64,000 bases of DNA. Source: Plecoglossus altivelis (taxonomy: Eukaryota; Chordata; Actinopteri; Osmeriformes; Plecoglossidae). Shown here piece by piece: positions 1 to 10,455 of the stretch; position 1 is the stretch's first letter; the number at the start of each line of letters is the position of its first letter. Under the pieces are notes generated by a model. That model was not told the DNA's origin, searched no databases, and was given only the letters and a program-made list of their open reading frames with translations. The stretch is taken from assembly GCA_036571765.1 (NCBI GenBank), contig BROE01000003.1:7230336-7294335 (forward strand), written 5' to 3'. The position numbers were made by a program, and so were the translations under genes.

Positions 1-1290
1 TAGTGAGGAGCCAAACCATTCAAAGCTTTTTAAGTAAGCATTAGAACTTTAAAATCCACCTGATGGAAGAATGATGTCTTTACAGTGTTTTGAACATGGG
101 GAACAAATGTTAAATGTGCATCAAAAATCACTCCAAAATTTCTTAATTTGGTTTGAAATTCCAATGGAGAGCCATCCACATTTAAAGTTGAAGACCCAGC
201 CTTACGTATCTGGTGGCGTGAACCAATGAGCATTACCTCTGTCTTGCCACTGTACAGACACAATAAATTTCCAGACATCCATTTTTGTATCTCAGAAATA
301 CATTGGAAAGAAAAGACACAGCCACATTAACATTGGGTTTTTAATGTCCATAAATCTGAGTATCATCTGCCTAAAAGTGAAAGTTGAGACCAAGTGATTT
401 TAAGAGATGACCAAGTGGATAAATGTGAATGCTAAAAAGTAATGGGCCCAAAATTGATCCTTGAGGAACACCAGATTGCACAACACCAATATCAGACCTG
501 CAACCGCCCATAGCAACGAACTGCTTTCAATCTGAGAGATAAGACTCAAACCAGTGTAGTTCAATCCCAGAAACACCAAAGACAGACTATAACCAAGTAA
601 GTAAAATTGAATGATCAACAGTGTCAAATGCGGCACTGAGATCAAGAAGAATCAAGATAGAAAGACAGCCAGAATCAGAAGCTATTAACAAATCATTAGT
701 GACCTTAACTAAAGCTGTTTCAGTGCTGTGGAGTTTTCGGAATCCCGATTGAAGTGGCTCAAAAAGATTGTTTGCAGTGAGATGAGAATTCAATTGATAA
801 GCAACAATTCGCTAAAAACTTTAGGCAAGAAACAGAAGATTGGATATAGGACGGAAATTATTGAGACTATAAAAATTTATTTTATTTTTGGTACGGGGGT
901 CACAGCAGCTATTTTAAATGCTGTTGGCACTACATCAGTACACAAAGAATCATTAATAATACTTAATACAACCGGACATAAAGTAACAAAACAAGATTTA
1001 AACAGCCTGGTTGGTACAGGATCAACAATGGAAGTGGCAGCTTTCATTTTTGAAACCTCATTGCAAAGAGAATTCAAGTCCATTGTGGAGAAGTTTGAGA
1101 GATGGGTACCAGAAAATTCTGAGGCAGATAAAGGACAAACAGACAAAGGAAGAGAAGCAATAATACATTTACGAGTGGGATCAATCTTGGAGTTAAAGAA
1201 ATCAAGAAACTTATTACAGAGGTGAGTTGAGTAAGAGCCAGTCAAAGAATTGCTACATTTAAGTAGTTTGTTGATTGAATGAAACAATTG
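1..1290 (-). mobile_element. L2/CR1-group LINE fragment (reverse transcriptase part)
   Basis: Minus-strand translations show a degenerate non-LTR reverse transcriptase. The motif LLDLSAAFDTVDHSILL (RT palm, first catalytic Asp block) lies at about 590-660, preceded by LQSGFRKLHSTETALVKVTN. The linker between endonuclease and RT, ending IAAVTPVPKIK, lies at 877-1287. A late RT segment with KTEVMLIGSRHQ and NFGVIFDAHLTF lies at 30-278. The frame changes several times, so no product is expected. The pieces match the L2/CR1 group common in teleosts. The copy runs off the left edge, so its 3' end is not seen, and no endonuclease was found upstream of 1290. I cannot separate L2 from Rex1 with certainty. 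Confidence 0.75.
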
Positions 1291-2146
1291 TCTCGGGTTA
1301 TTCTGATTGTTATCAACAATCTGTGCAAACTATGCAGATAAGTAAACTTATCTGTCACCAACTGTATATGGAGGAACCCTCACTCACCAAATAGCTTTGG
1401 TCCTGCTTTTTAAAAAGTCCAGTCTTTAGTGGTGTCAAAGAAGAAGATAAAATGGCCAAACTATGTTTGGTAGTTTCAACTTTATTATTCAGAAGAAGAC
1501 CTAAACCTAACATTACAATTAGCTGTGGCCAAACTAGCCACAGAATGGCTACAAGGCCAAGGAACCCAACCAATTCCAAAGAAGGTGTGTGGCTTTGTGT
1601 GTGGCTTAGCATGTGGCTGTGTGTGTGGCTCAGTGTGTGTCAAGAGCCTGTGAGAATTTGGAGCAGGCGCAGGCTGGAGTGAGGGAGAAAGGGTTTGGGA
1701 AAAAGCCCTAGCAATTAGCCAGGTTTGGTGTTGATATCTCCAAGATTTGTTGAAATATGACCCAACTTCCTGTTTGTTTGGCTTTACCGGACAAACTATT
1801 TTAAAAATCTAAAAAATCCTACTGATAGCTTTTGTGAGGGTTGCTGTGACAGTGAGTTGTGCCAGTTCTGGGAACATTTGAAAAAAATTGTAGAAGTTGT
1901 GAAAAAAAGGTTTTTCCTTAATCTTCATTGAACAGAAAAATTGTATTTCCTTAATTCCATCAAATACAATTAATTTCAGAATTTTCTGACAATTAGGATG
2001 CAAATGGCATCACTGTGAAAATGGAAAGATTGGGGTGTGGCCTGTAAGCACCCCCTTTTGGCCCAAAGGTGACTAGTTTAGGTGTTATAGTTACTAATGT
2101 TGCGCAGTTTCACCATGACAGAATTTTCAACGTTTTACAGTTGTGG
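1291..2146. other. Unassigned stretch with short TGTGTGGCT repeat
   Basis: No gene recognised. A short imperfect run of TGTGTGGCT-type units occupies about 1585-1640. The rest is AT-rich sequence with no spliced coding signal that I can support. Confidence 0.5.
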
Positions 2147-2362
2147 TCAAGGGTCCCGGTCCGATGAAGCCATCAGGACAACATCATCTGCGGATAGCAG
2201 AGGTGAGATCCTGTGATCCCGAAACCAGACACCCTCCGGCCCTTGGCTGTGCCTAGAAATTCTGTCCATAAAAACAATGGACAGAACCAGTGACAAAGGG
2301 CAGCCCTGGCGGAGTCCCACATGCACCAGGAAAAAGTCCGACTTACTTACAAGTCCGGCAAC
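2147..2362 (-). mobile_element. RTE/Rex3-type LINE fragment (RT)
   Basis: The minus strand encodes VHVGLRQGCPLSLVLSIVFM, then SRHSQGPEGVWF, and ADDVVLMASSDRD, which contains the RT catalytic block with ADD in place of the usual FADD context. The same residues recur in the larger copy at 38339-42645. Only about 70 codons remain. It abuts an L2-type 3' UTR fragment of the opposite orientation. Confidence 0.75.
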
Positions 2363-2745
2363 AGGCATGAAAGCATAAAAGTTTCGGTCATACTGCCCTA
2401 GGAGCAACTCTGCTGGGGGAAGTATGGCAGCTTGAGCGCTATCCTATGGTACCCTTTCACCTTCAACATCAGTTAATATCTTAGTTCACTACAGTCTGTT
2501 CATTGCTATTCACAAGTTTCAACCCCCTGAGGTGAGCTCTGTCCTGGATGCTGCCCTGGCGATGACTTCACCCCAGATGCCCCGCCTCATCTCGTGACCT
2601 GATCTGTGGACCCAGGTGCTCCTCAACTGTCGGAGGAATGCTTCCTACAACAGACAAGCTGCTCTCCTCAGATCCACTTCTCTGAATAGCTGAACTCTCC
2701 TCACACTACATGATCTAGATGAGCCCCTCCTGCCTTTAGAGCTTC
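2363..2745 (+). mobile_element. 3' UTR fragment of the L2-type LINE
   Basis: This noncoding block, from CCCTAGGAGCAACTCTGCTG near 2396 through CAGATCCACTTCTCTGAA near 2675, is closely similar to 15125-15465 in the L2-type copy further right. It ends before the family's TTGAA-repeat tail, so it is a truncated fragment. Confidence 0.75.
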
Positions 2746-5082
2746 GAATTTGAACCGATCAAACTCCAACCATTAAACTCGAGTCGAAAAGATTCAGATT
2801 TCTATATCCAGTATACCAAGGATATGTAACGAAATCGAGACAGGCAGACCTCCACCCCTTTATGGAGCACCAAACCTGTCATAACTGAAAATACATAAAT
2901 ACATGTATAAATGAATGCATTTATACATCAAAAAAGAATAAGTAAATGTATTAAAACATGTAAATACGTATTTACTTTATTATTTAGGTGGTCATTTATT
3001 TATGTATTTAGACAGAGTTAATTGTCAATTGATTGCCTTCTATGACCACCAGTATTTTTACGTTCATGGTACATGTTGGAGTATATGATTTTACTCCGTT
3101 ACGTGTTCACGCATCGAGAGTGGTAAGATGGATCAGCAGGATTCAGTATAGTTAAGTTTAATGAAGTTTAACTGTACAATTCTAATACAGATATCCGGGT
3201 CGCTCCAAGGTCCCTAACAGCACACAGCGCCTTAGCTTGCGCCTTAGCTTGGCACAGCAAAGAACAACAACTTTCCTTGGGAGACCCACAGTATTATAGA
3301 TAACATTATGCATTTAATTAGGACAGAGGCTCCTCCGCCTTTGGTGGCGTCTGCCCATGGTTCGAGGGTCGACTTATCTCCTCATGTGGTAGAAAGGACC
3401 CTCTTTGTTGCCTCTTTTTCCCAGGTGTTGTTTTATCTGACTCTGCACACAAAGTAGACAGTGTTCCCTACTCCCCACATCCCAAGATAAGACAGTAGAA
3501 TACATCCTTCTGTTAGCTATGTGTGGACTGTCGACTCCCTCTTGATTCCCACAGTGTGTTACCTTTCTTGCCTGATGGAAAAGTACTGTCTGTCTGCCTC
3601 ACAAATCTCATGTGTTAGTCACAAGTAAATAATTGTATTCTTCATTGTTAGCATCAGTAAAATCATATAGGTTAGCATAAGTAAATCATTATATCCTTCA
3701 TACTGTACCGTTAGCCTTGCATTGCCGTCCTACGTACTTATCCAGATATCCAGAACTTAAAAGATGGAGCTAGAACAGTCTTCACAGAGGTTTGTTGGTT
3801 GCCATGTTCAGATTTCAGTCCAGTTTAAGTTGTGGATATTTTAATTTAAGAGTCTAATTTGTGTAATGTCTATTGTTGGCCAAACAGCAAAGCTGCAAAG
3901 CCACCTAAGTGATGCTACCTGTTCTTATTGGTGGCCAAGCAGCGAAGCTCCGCAGCTACTCAAGTGTTTCTACCTATTATAATTGGAAGCGAAGCAGCAC
4001 TGTGTCGTAGAACAATGGCATTCTTAAAGGGAGCTTGACAGCTTTTCATTGCCACAACACTCAATACTTAAAGCTGAGGAATGTTTAAAAAAAATCTAAA
4101 ATCACGCCTAAAAAGGGTTTTTGTGAGAAAACGGCTAGAGCTAACTCAAATCTGACTAATTAATTTAAGTCACATAAGGTTGCAAACTTATAGAAAAGAT
4201 CTTTTTTAAATCTTTTTTTCTTTTGGTTGGTCTCCATGGTTTCATGTGAAGCATTAAACATTTCCTGTTGAAATGTGCAATACAAATGGTCTTACCTGGC
4301 CTTGTTAAATATGTTCAAAGAAGTCATGGTCTGACTCGCCTTTTTAAAGCTTATTGATCAAATGTATTAAAGACAATATGATAGCCTAGTCTATTAATCC
4401 AGCCTTGCAGTCGATAGTAATAATACAATAACCTACATTATACAGGAAGATCATGTGATATTTTCTTCAGTAACCTACATTGTAGGCTACATTATTTTGC
4501 ATATTCATACATTTCTTTGTTTACAACTTCTGGATATGCCTGATTAACACTCAGATTGTTAAACAGTGTCAAACATTGTATCAATATTTAAAAAAAATAT
4601 TATCCTTTTCTGTATTTATGATACCCCCAGAAATGTTCACAGCACCCCCAGTCAAAGCAGGCAATATCTGGCTTGGCCGAAAATGTCAGGGGCTTCACAG
4701 GGGTATTCAGTAACATGACCATGAATCGAGTACTTCAACTAAATAAAATTGTCTGTCGAATTGCCCTTTTTTTATCAGGATATGGTGTCACACCATAGGA
4801 TGTTTACAGGTTTACAGAGACAAAGTGCATCAAGTTCCAAAACTTGAAAGATATTTGAATCAAGACAATCATTGCAAAAATAGACCCTTACCTCACACAA
4901 TAGAACAATTTTTATATTTGGCTCAATTTTTTTCTGAAAGTAATAGCAACACAGGTCCATGTAAAATAAATATTAACCATGTTCTGCGTTTTTAAATTAT
5001 GACAATACCGATTGTATTCATTTTTATCTGGTGGGACAGTGAAAATACCACGTCATGTCAGCAACCCATATATATAGACACA
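2746..5082. other. Intergenic AT-rich stretch, mostly unassigned
   Basis: No gene recognised. About 2880-3010 is rich in AAATACATAAATACAT-like units, and a related block occurs at 5735-5815 next to the same GGAGNACCAAACCTG flank, so this is a dispersed repeat. Around 3225-3255 a 12-bp unit GCGCCTTAGCTT is duplicated in tandem. A short helicase-exon repeat copy (separate entry) lies at 3742-3835. Confidence 0.45.
3742..3835 (+). repeat. Helicase-exon repeat, short copy
   Basis: The sequence starting ATATCCAGAACTTAAA, then reading through GGTTTGTTGGTTGCCATG, parallels the longer copy at 20700-21075. Only the part just before the Walker A codons is recognisable here, and the frame is broken. 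Confidence 0.5.
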
Positions 5083-5155
5083 CATGCATGCAATATTTAT
5101 ATATATATATATCTATATATATATAGATATATATATATCTATATATATATAGACA
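5083..5155. repeat. Palindromic AT microsatellite
   Basis: Alternating TA runs separated by single C or G bases (ATATCTATATATATATAGATAT pattern) make nested self-complementary stretches. Confidence 0.9.
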
Positions 5156-5437
5156 ATGTCTCATTTAATTTTTAACTTACATATTTTGATGTCAGTTAGG
5201 TTTATATCTATATAGTTAGTCAAATATTTGTGTTCTCTCTAATTATACATTTCTTAATGTATTTACATGCTCAATTATATAATTATGTATGTGTTTATAT
5301 ATGTAGTTTTGTCCCGTTTAACTTCCATATTAAAAAGTATTTTCTACTATTCCTCTGTTCTCTACAATTAGTAGATTCAATATTTTGACCAACTCCAAAG
5401 TAGCCTGTATGTGAAAAACTTCACAAATAGGCATCTA

Positions 5438-5484
5438 GGATAAAATACAAATAGGCCTACAGTAGGCCTATTTGTATTTTATCC
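5438..5484. repeat. Perfect 47-bp palindrome
   Basis: Two 23-bp arms (GGATAAAATACAAATAGG.. and its exact complement) meet around one central A at 5461. There is no loop, so it would form a cruciform or a perfect hairpin. It sits at the edge of the hAT-like repeat end at 5485-5642. Confidence 0.9.
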
Positions 5485-5642
5485 AGAGAACGTGACTCGA
5501 TGCTGATTGGACTATATCCAGATTCCGAACAAACAGTGACAGCTAGCGTAACACTGTGGTTGAATATTGGAGAAAAAAAATCTCTCCCTTTCGCACTTTG
5601 GTGGTGCGTTGCCCAATTGCCTTAATGAAGAAACCGCCCCTG
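5485..5642 (+). mobile_element. End of a CAGKGGCGG-type DNA transposon (hAT-like), copy 1
   Basis: The block from AGAACGTG..CTCGATGCTGATTGG to AATGAAGAAACCGCCCCTG is similar to 55337-55497 inside the ERV, and both stop at a terminal CCTG. The last nine bases, CCGCCCCTG, are the complement of CAGGGGCGG, close to the CAGTGGCGG start of the ERV-nested insertion at 53464. Assignment to hAT is an inference from this end sequence. Confidence 0.45.
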
Positions 5643-5814
5643 GGCCTACTGTAATCTATTATTGCAAATGTTAACTTAGATCTAGCGTGCATATAATTAT
5701 GCGTTCTGACATGAGAAGCATGGAGGAGGACCAAACCTGCCATAATTAAAATGTAATTAATAAATACATAAATGTATCAATAAATGCATTTATATGTATA
5801 AAAATTGAAATAAC

Positions 5815-6279
5815 CACCTGTTCAGTAAGGTTAGCAAGCCAAAACTCCCACATCTCTAGCTGTCTGTTGCGTGAGTGCAGCCATTTGTTTTCCTGACGCG
5901 CTAGTTTTTATACCGTTTTTCGGCTAACGCCCCAGGCATCGCGAAGAGGCTCTCTTCACCTTAATGACAGATCACCAGATTGGACGCTACGCAGAAATTG
6001 TAGCATACATTGATTGACATTTCAGGGTTCCTTCACTCTGAGCCCTTAAGAAGCACAGAGAGAATTTGATTAAATAAATACAGAAATAAATAAATACACG
6101 AAACTAATATTAGTGTAAATTAATTAATTAATAACACCACAAAGAAATAAAGGCTTATGTAAATCTAAACAAGGGTCATCAAGTTTTTTTTTCCGGTACC
6201 CTACTATACATTTTTCAATTGTTTTGATTATATATGAACGCATTTATCTAAATGCATGTATTACTTGTATTTATTTTAA
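5815..6279. other. Unassigned intergenic stretch
   Basis: I see no gene. Short AAATAAATA runs occur around 6070-6130. The rest is unique-looking sequence. Confidence 0.4.
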
Positions 6280-6610
6280 CTTAATTAAATTATATACTAT
6301 ATATATTATATATATATACCGTTATTTATTATTATATTTATTATATAGATATATATTTATTCCGTTTATTCTGACACGTATCAATCAGCATATACTGATG
6401 AGTCAAATGTGATTCATGATCTGCTATATAATATACATCATATACTATATATACCCATCTATATATATCCACATATACTATAACTGATCTTTGCATGATT
6501 CTTGGCAATATATAGTATACATTATTATTTCTAGTACCTACACCTTACTACCATATATATATACACCCACATATATATATATATATATAGTATATGTATA
6601 TATATACCTT
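6280..6610. repeat. AT-rich simple-repeat tract
   Basis: Several TATATA runs are interspersed with short unique bases. Open frames here are products of low complexity and are not called as genes. Confidence 0.8.
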
Positions 6611-6639
6611 TTGCAGTTTTATGATCTATCGAATACATC

Positions 6640-9280
6640 TGGACTCAGGTCATTGCAAGCATCCCTTCACTATAGCAACCTTCAATCTCTGATGACAAAC
6701 TGTCTGTGGTTGACATCAACCAGACACTAACATACATTCCCCTATGTGCACTGCCAGCTTTTTTAGGTATCCACACTGACTGACCTCTTCTTCCACCTTC
6801 ATCCTCCTCTCCCATACCAGGGGGACACCTGTGTGGGACGAGAGGTGGACCTCTCTCAATGTCTAGTGTTAGACTGGGAAAGTATTTTACTAGTCGGAGA
6901 CTTTAACATTCACGCAGAGGGTAGCAATTGTCTCAGTAATGCCTTCAATACTTTATTGGATAGCATTGGTTTCACTCACAGTGTAAATGAACCAACCCAT
7001 AGTCACAAGCACACTCTAGATCTTGTTCTAACATATGGAATAGAGATAAGTGATTTAACTGTCTTCCCCCAAGATCCAGTATTGTCAGACCATTTCCTAA
7101 TCACGTTTCACTTTACTCTTAAATATCATACGGCCACTCAGATTAAAACTATAATGAAAAGGACAATATCTGAAAAATCTGTTTCTAAGTTCAAAGAAAT
7201 AATAGAGCCAATTTTCAGTAACATGTCATGCGATCCTGCTGAGAACAGCTCTAGTCCCAGTGTAAGTGATCAGTCTGTTGACACAACGATGAATTCTCTA
7301 AAGTCTGCTCTTGATCACAGAAGATCATTAGGCCAAAGCACGCCTCTCCATGGCAATGAAGAGCTGCGCTCACATAAACAAATCGTTAGACAATTAGAGA
7401 GACCGTTCCGCTGCTTCCACACGGAAGATTCCTTAAGTGCATAGAAAACCTGCCTTCTGTCCTGTAAGCAAGCTCTGCGTAAGGCCCAAACCAGATATTA
7501 TTCTAATTTAATTGAAGCAAACAAAAATAACACTAAGTTTTTGTTCACCACTGTAGCCAGACTGACAAACAATCACAGTGCAGTAGAAGTCTCAATCCCA
7601 GCTGCTCTCAGCTCTGATGATTTTATTTTATTTTTCAATAACAAAATCACAACAATCAGAGATAAATTAAATGAAATGACTCCCGCTATTAGTATCGAGC
7701 AAACGCGATCTGTAAAGCTAGTGCCCCATGTTAATCCATCAGTTACACTAGACAGGTTCACTACTGTTTATCAGGCAGAGATACCTTCGGGCGTCATGTC
7801 CTCGAAAACATCCACTTGTATTTTAGACCCAATCCCAAGTAGACTCAAAGAAATCCTCCCCTTAATCATAGGCTCTATTCTTAATATCATAAATATATTG
7901 CTCGAAAGTGGTTATGTCCCACAGTCCTTTAAGTATGCAGTTATTAAACCACGACTGAAAAAACCTAATCTTGACCCTGACCTGCTGGCCAATTATAGAC
8001 TTATTTCAAATCTTCCTTTTGTCTCCAAAATCCTTGAAAGAGTTGTAGTTAAACAGCTTTGTCACCACCTCAAGGACAACCATTTATTTGAAAATTTTCA
8101 GTCTGGGTTTAGAGCCCATCACAGCACGGAAACTGCGTTAGTTAAAGTCACAAATGACTTATTATTAGCTGCTGACAATGGAATGGTCTCTATCCTGGTT
8201 CTGTTGGACCTCAGTGCTGCGTTTGACACCATCGACCACACGATTTTACTGCAGAGGTTGGAATTTGATGTCCTCAGCTGGTTTAAATCCTATTTATCGG
8301 ATAGGTATCAGTTTGTTAATGTAAACCAAAGCTCTTCCCCTTGTTCTAAAGTAACCTACGGCGTCCCGCAGGGTTCAGTACTCGGTCCAATTCTGTTTAC
8401 GCTCTATATGCTGCCTTTAGGTAACATTATCAGAAAGCATGGCATTAACTTCCATTGCTATGCGGATGACACACAGCTGTATTTATCAATGAGACCTGAT
8501 CAGACCGATCAGTTAGAAAGACTTAGTGCCTGCGTGAAGGATATAAAAATCTGGATGACACTTAACTATCTACTTTTTAACCCTGAAAAAACCGAGGTCA
8601 TTGTACTAGGCCCGAAACGTCTGCAAGACTCTTTATCCGACCAGATGGTGTCACTGGACACTATCAGTGTAGCCTCCAGTTGTACTGTAAGAAACCTCAG
8701 CGTCTTATTAGACCAAGAACTATCCTTTACAGCACATATACACCAAGCCTGCAAAACAGCCTACTTTCATCTGCGTAATATAGCTAAAATCTGAAAGATC
8801 TTGACTGAAAGTGATGCTGAAAAACTCATCCATGCATTCGTTACATATAGATTCGACTACTGTAACGCCCTGCTCGCAGCGCAGATCCACTTCTCTGAAT
8901 AGCTGAACTCTCCTCACACTAGATTATCTAGATGAGCCCCTCTTTCCTCCTGAGTGGTTCTTTCTCTACAGTCCATCTGCAGATGGATGCGCGCCAGTCC
9001 TGGACCATCTACAGCCTGTCCGTCCGTGGAAGTAGGATCTCTCCTTCACTGTGGTTCTCCCCGAGGTTTCTACTTTTTCCCACAGGGTTTTTTGTAGTTT
9101 TTCCTCGCCGAGAAGGAGGGTCTTAGGACAGGGGATGTTCTGGGACAGTTGTCCATTTGCTAAAATCATATGGACGTTGTATAACTTGCTTTTCTATTTA
9201 TTGGCCAATGATGGAATCTTTGTCGCCCTTCGTGGCAACTGTTGTTGTGATTTTGGGCCGTAAATTGAATTGAATTGAAT
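6640..9280 (+). mobile_element. L2-type LINE copy with internal deletion
   Basis: In order this copy holds a partial apurinic-type endonuclease (about 6700-7170, with GDFNIHAEGSN and SDHFLITFHF), a linker, reverse transcriptase (7541-8794), and a 3' UTR ending in TTGAAT repeats at about 9260-9280. RT reading stops at 8793 and the same frame resumes briefly (KILTESDAEKLIHAF). At 8880 the coding part then joins directly to a point deep in the 3' UTR. The related copy at 14540-15812 contains the roughly 750 bases missing here, so this copy carries an internal deletion. The 5' boundary is approximate. It is not expected to be mobile by itself. Confidence 0.85.
7541..8794 (+). pseudogene. LINE reverse transcriptase reading frame (L2 type)
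   Basis: A 417-codon open stretch carries the standard non-LTR RT blocks: FQSGFRAHHSTETALVKVTN, LLDLSAAFDTIDHTILLQ with the first catalytic Asp, YGVPQGSVLGPILFTLYM, and the catalytic YADDTQLYLS at about 8459-8488. After the DD block come KTEVIVLGPK and HIHQACKTAYFHLRNIAKI, then a stop at 8792-8794. The RT core is intact but detached from a complete endonuclease and from its thumb and C-terminal part, so it is called a pseudogene of a mobile element. The first residues are not a natural start, because the frame continues from an upstream broken endonuclease frame. Confidence 0.85.
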
Positions 9281-9960
9281 GTGGTTATTTAACTAACCTG
9301 AATAGTAACCACAATCTCAGATTGTGTCAGATTTATAATAGTTTATATGCAGTGACATCCTGTGACGTTAATAGGAGGCTGGGCACTGGTGTCCCATGAA
9401 AGTCCAATGAAATAAATGGTCTTCAGAAAAACGTCATTTTAAAATAAGTAAATGTATTTAATTAATAACTATTTATGTATTTCATTTTTTACTAAAACAG
9501 CGTTGACAACTGTTGAGAACTACATTTTCCTTGGAACCTTGCAACAGAAAGGACCAATGAAGGGGTGAGAAAAGAGCAAGCCGTAGCAATTATTTTATAC
9601 TTATTTATTTATGTCAAAACTCTTATCCAAGTCACGTCACAACCAGCACTGTACTCCGTTGATTTATAATGAGAATGCAAAATACGAACAGAGTGCCAGG
9701 TTCTTTCTCTGAACTTAGGAAATCAAACCCATACTCGTTTGCAAACACGCGCGCGCGCGCGCGCAAACACTCACACACACTGTATATCGATATCTCTATA
9801 AATAGAGATATAGATATAGATTCTGGAATTAATAGAGATTGACCTTTGCTTTATATAGCCTATAGCCTAGCTATTGTAGCAAATAATGCCTTTGTCTACT
9901 TAAATATTTCACACGTTTAAAAATAACAGCAGTGTGTAGTAACTGTTTTTCTGTGTATTG
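9281..9960. other. Intergenic stretch upstream of dnaja4
   Basis: No gene is seen. A (GC)n run at about 9750-9765 followed by CACACA, and a self-complementary ATCTCTATAAATAGAGAT block near 9790-9808, are simple or palindromic repeats. Confidence 0.5.
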
Positions 9961-9964
9961 GTTG

Positions 9965-10052
9965 TTTCTAGATTCATCGAGAAAGAGGAACGACAATTTC
10001 CGGTGGCTCTACAAGGCGCTGTAGAAAGTTCAGCACATAGCGCTATTTAAAA
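9965..10052 (+). promoter_or_regulatory. dnaja4: dnaja4 core promoter with heat-shock-element-like sites
   Basis: Four consecutive 5-bp units at 9965-9984 (TTTCT AGATT CATCG AGAAA) follow the nTTCn/nGAAn alternation of heat shock elements, with one mismatch in each of the middle two. A two-unit element, AGAAA GTTCA, at 10023-10032 fits exactly. A TATA-like TATTTAAAA follows at 10044-10052. A noncoding first exon then ends at 10134 (CAAG|GTAACT). The spacing suits a heat-inducible promoter for an HSP40 gene. Use by HSF1 is an inference. Confidence 0.6.
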
Positions 10053-10455
10053 CCAGCCATCTTCGCCTGGAAGAGACAGACAGAAACAGAGCCGACGTAC
10101 GATACATTGGCAACACCAGATTTTAAGTAGCAAGGTAACTTAATGGATGCATATATCAAGGTCCTTGGGCAGGAGGCATAGTTAATTTGCACTGTGGTGC
10201 GAGATCAGTCATTCATTGTAATGTTAGTAGCCTAATGTTGCTGCCGAGTCGATATACTAAGCTATGTCTGCTGAGCACTTACCCAAGTACTTACCCAAGT
10301 ACTCAGCAGGCTTGGCTTACTAAGGGCTTATTCGTTCACAACAGTCTGTATTTGGCTGACAGTTAACTTTTTTATATATATATATTTTAAATATAAATTG
10401 TTGAATGTGTCTTAACTGTCTTTTCTTATCAGGTTGAAAAGATTCCGTCGTAAAG

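Noticed and set aside
3060..3540. Possible solo LTR
   Set aside because: No TG..CA limits, target duplication or partner sequence could be established.
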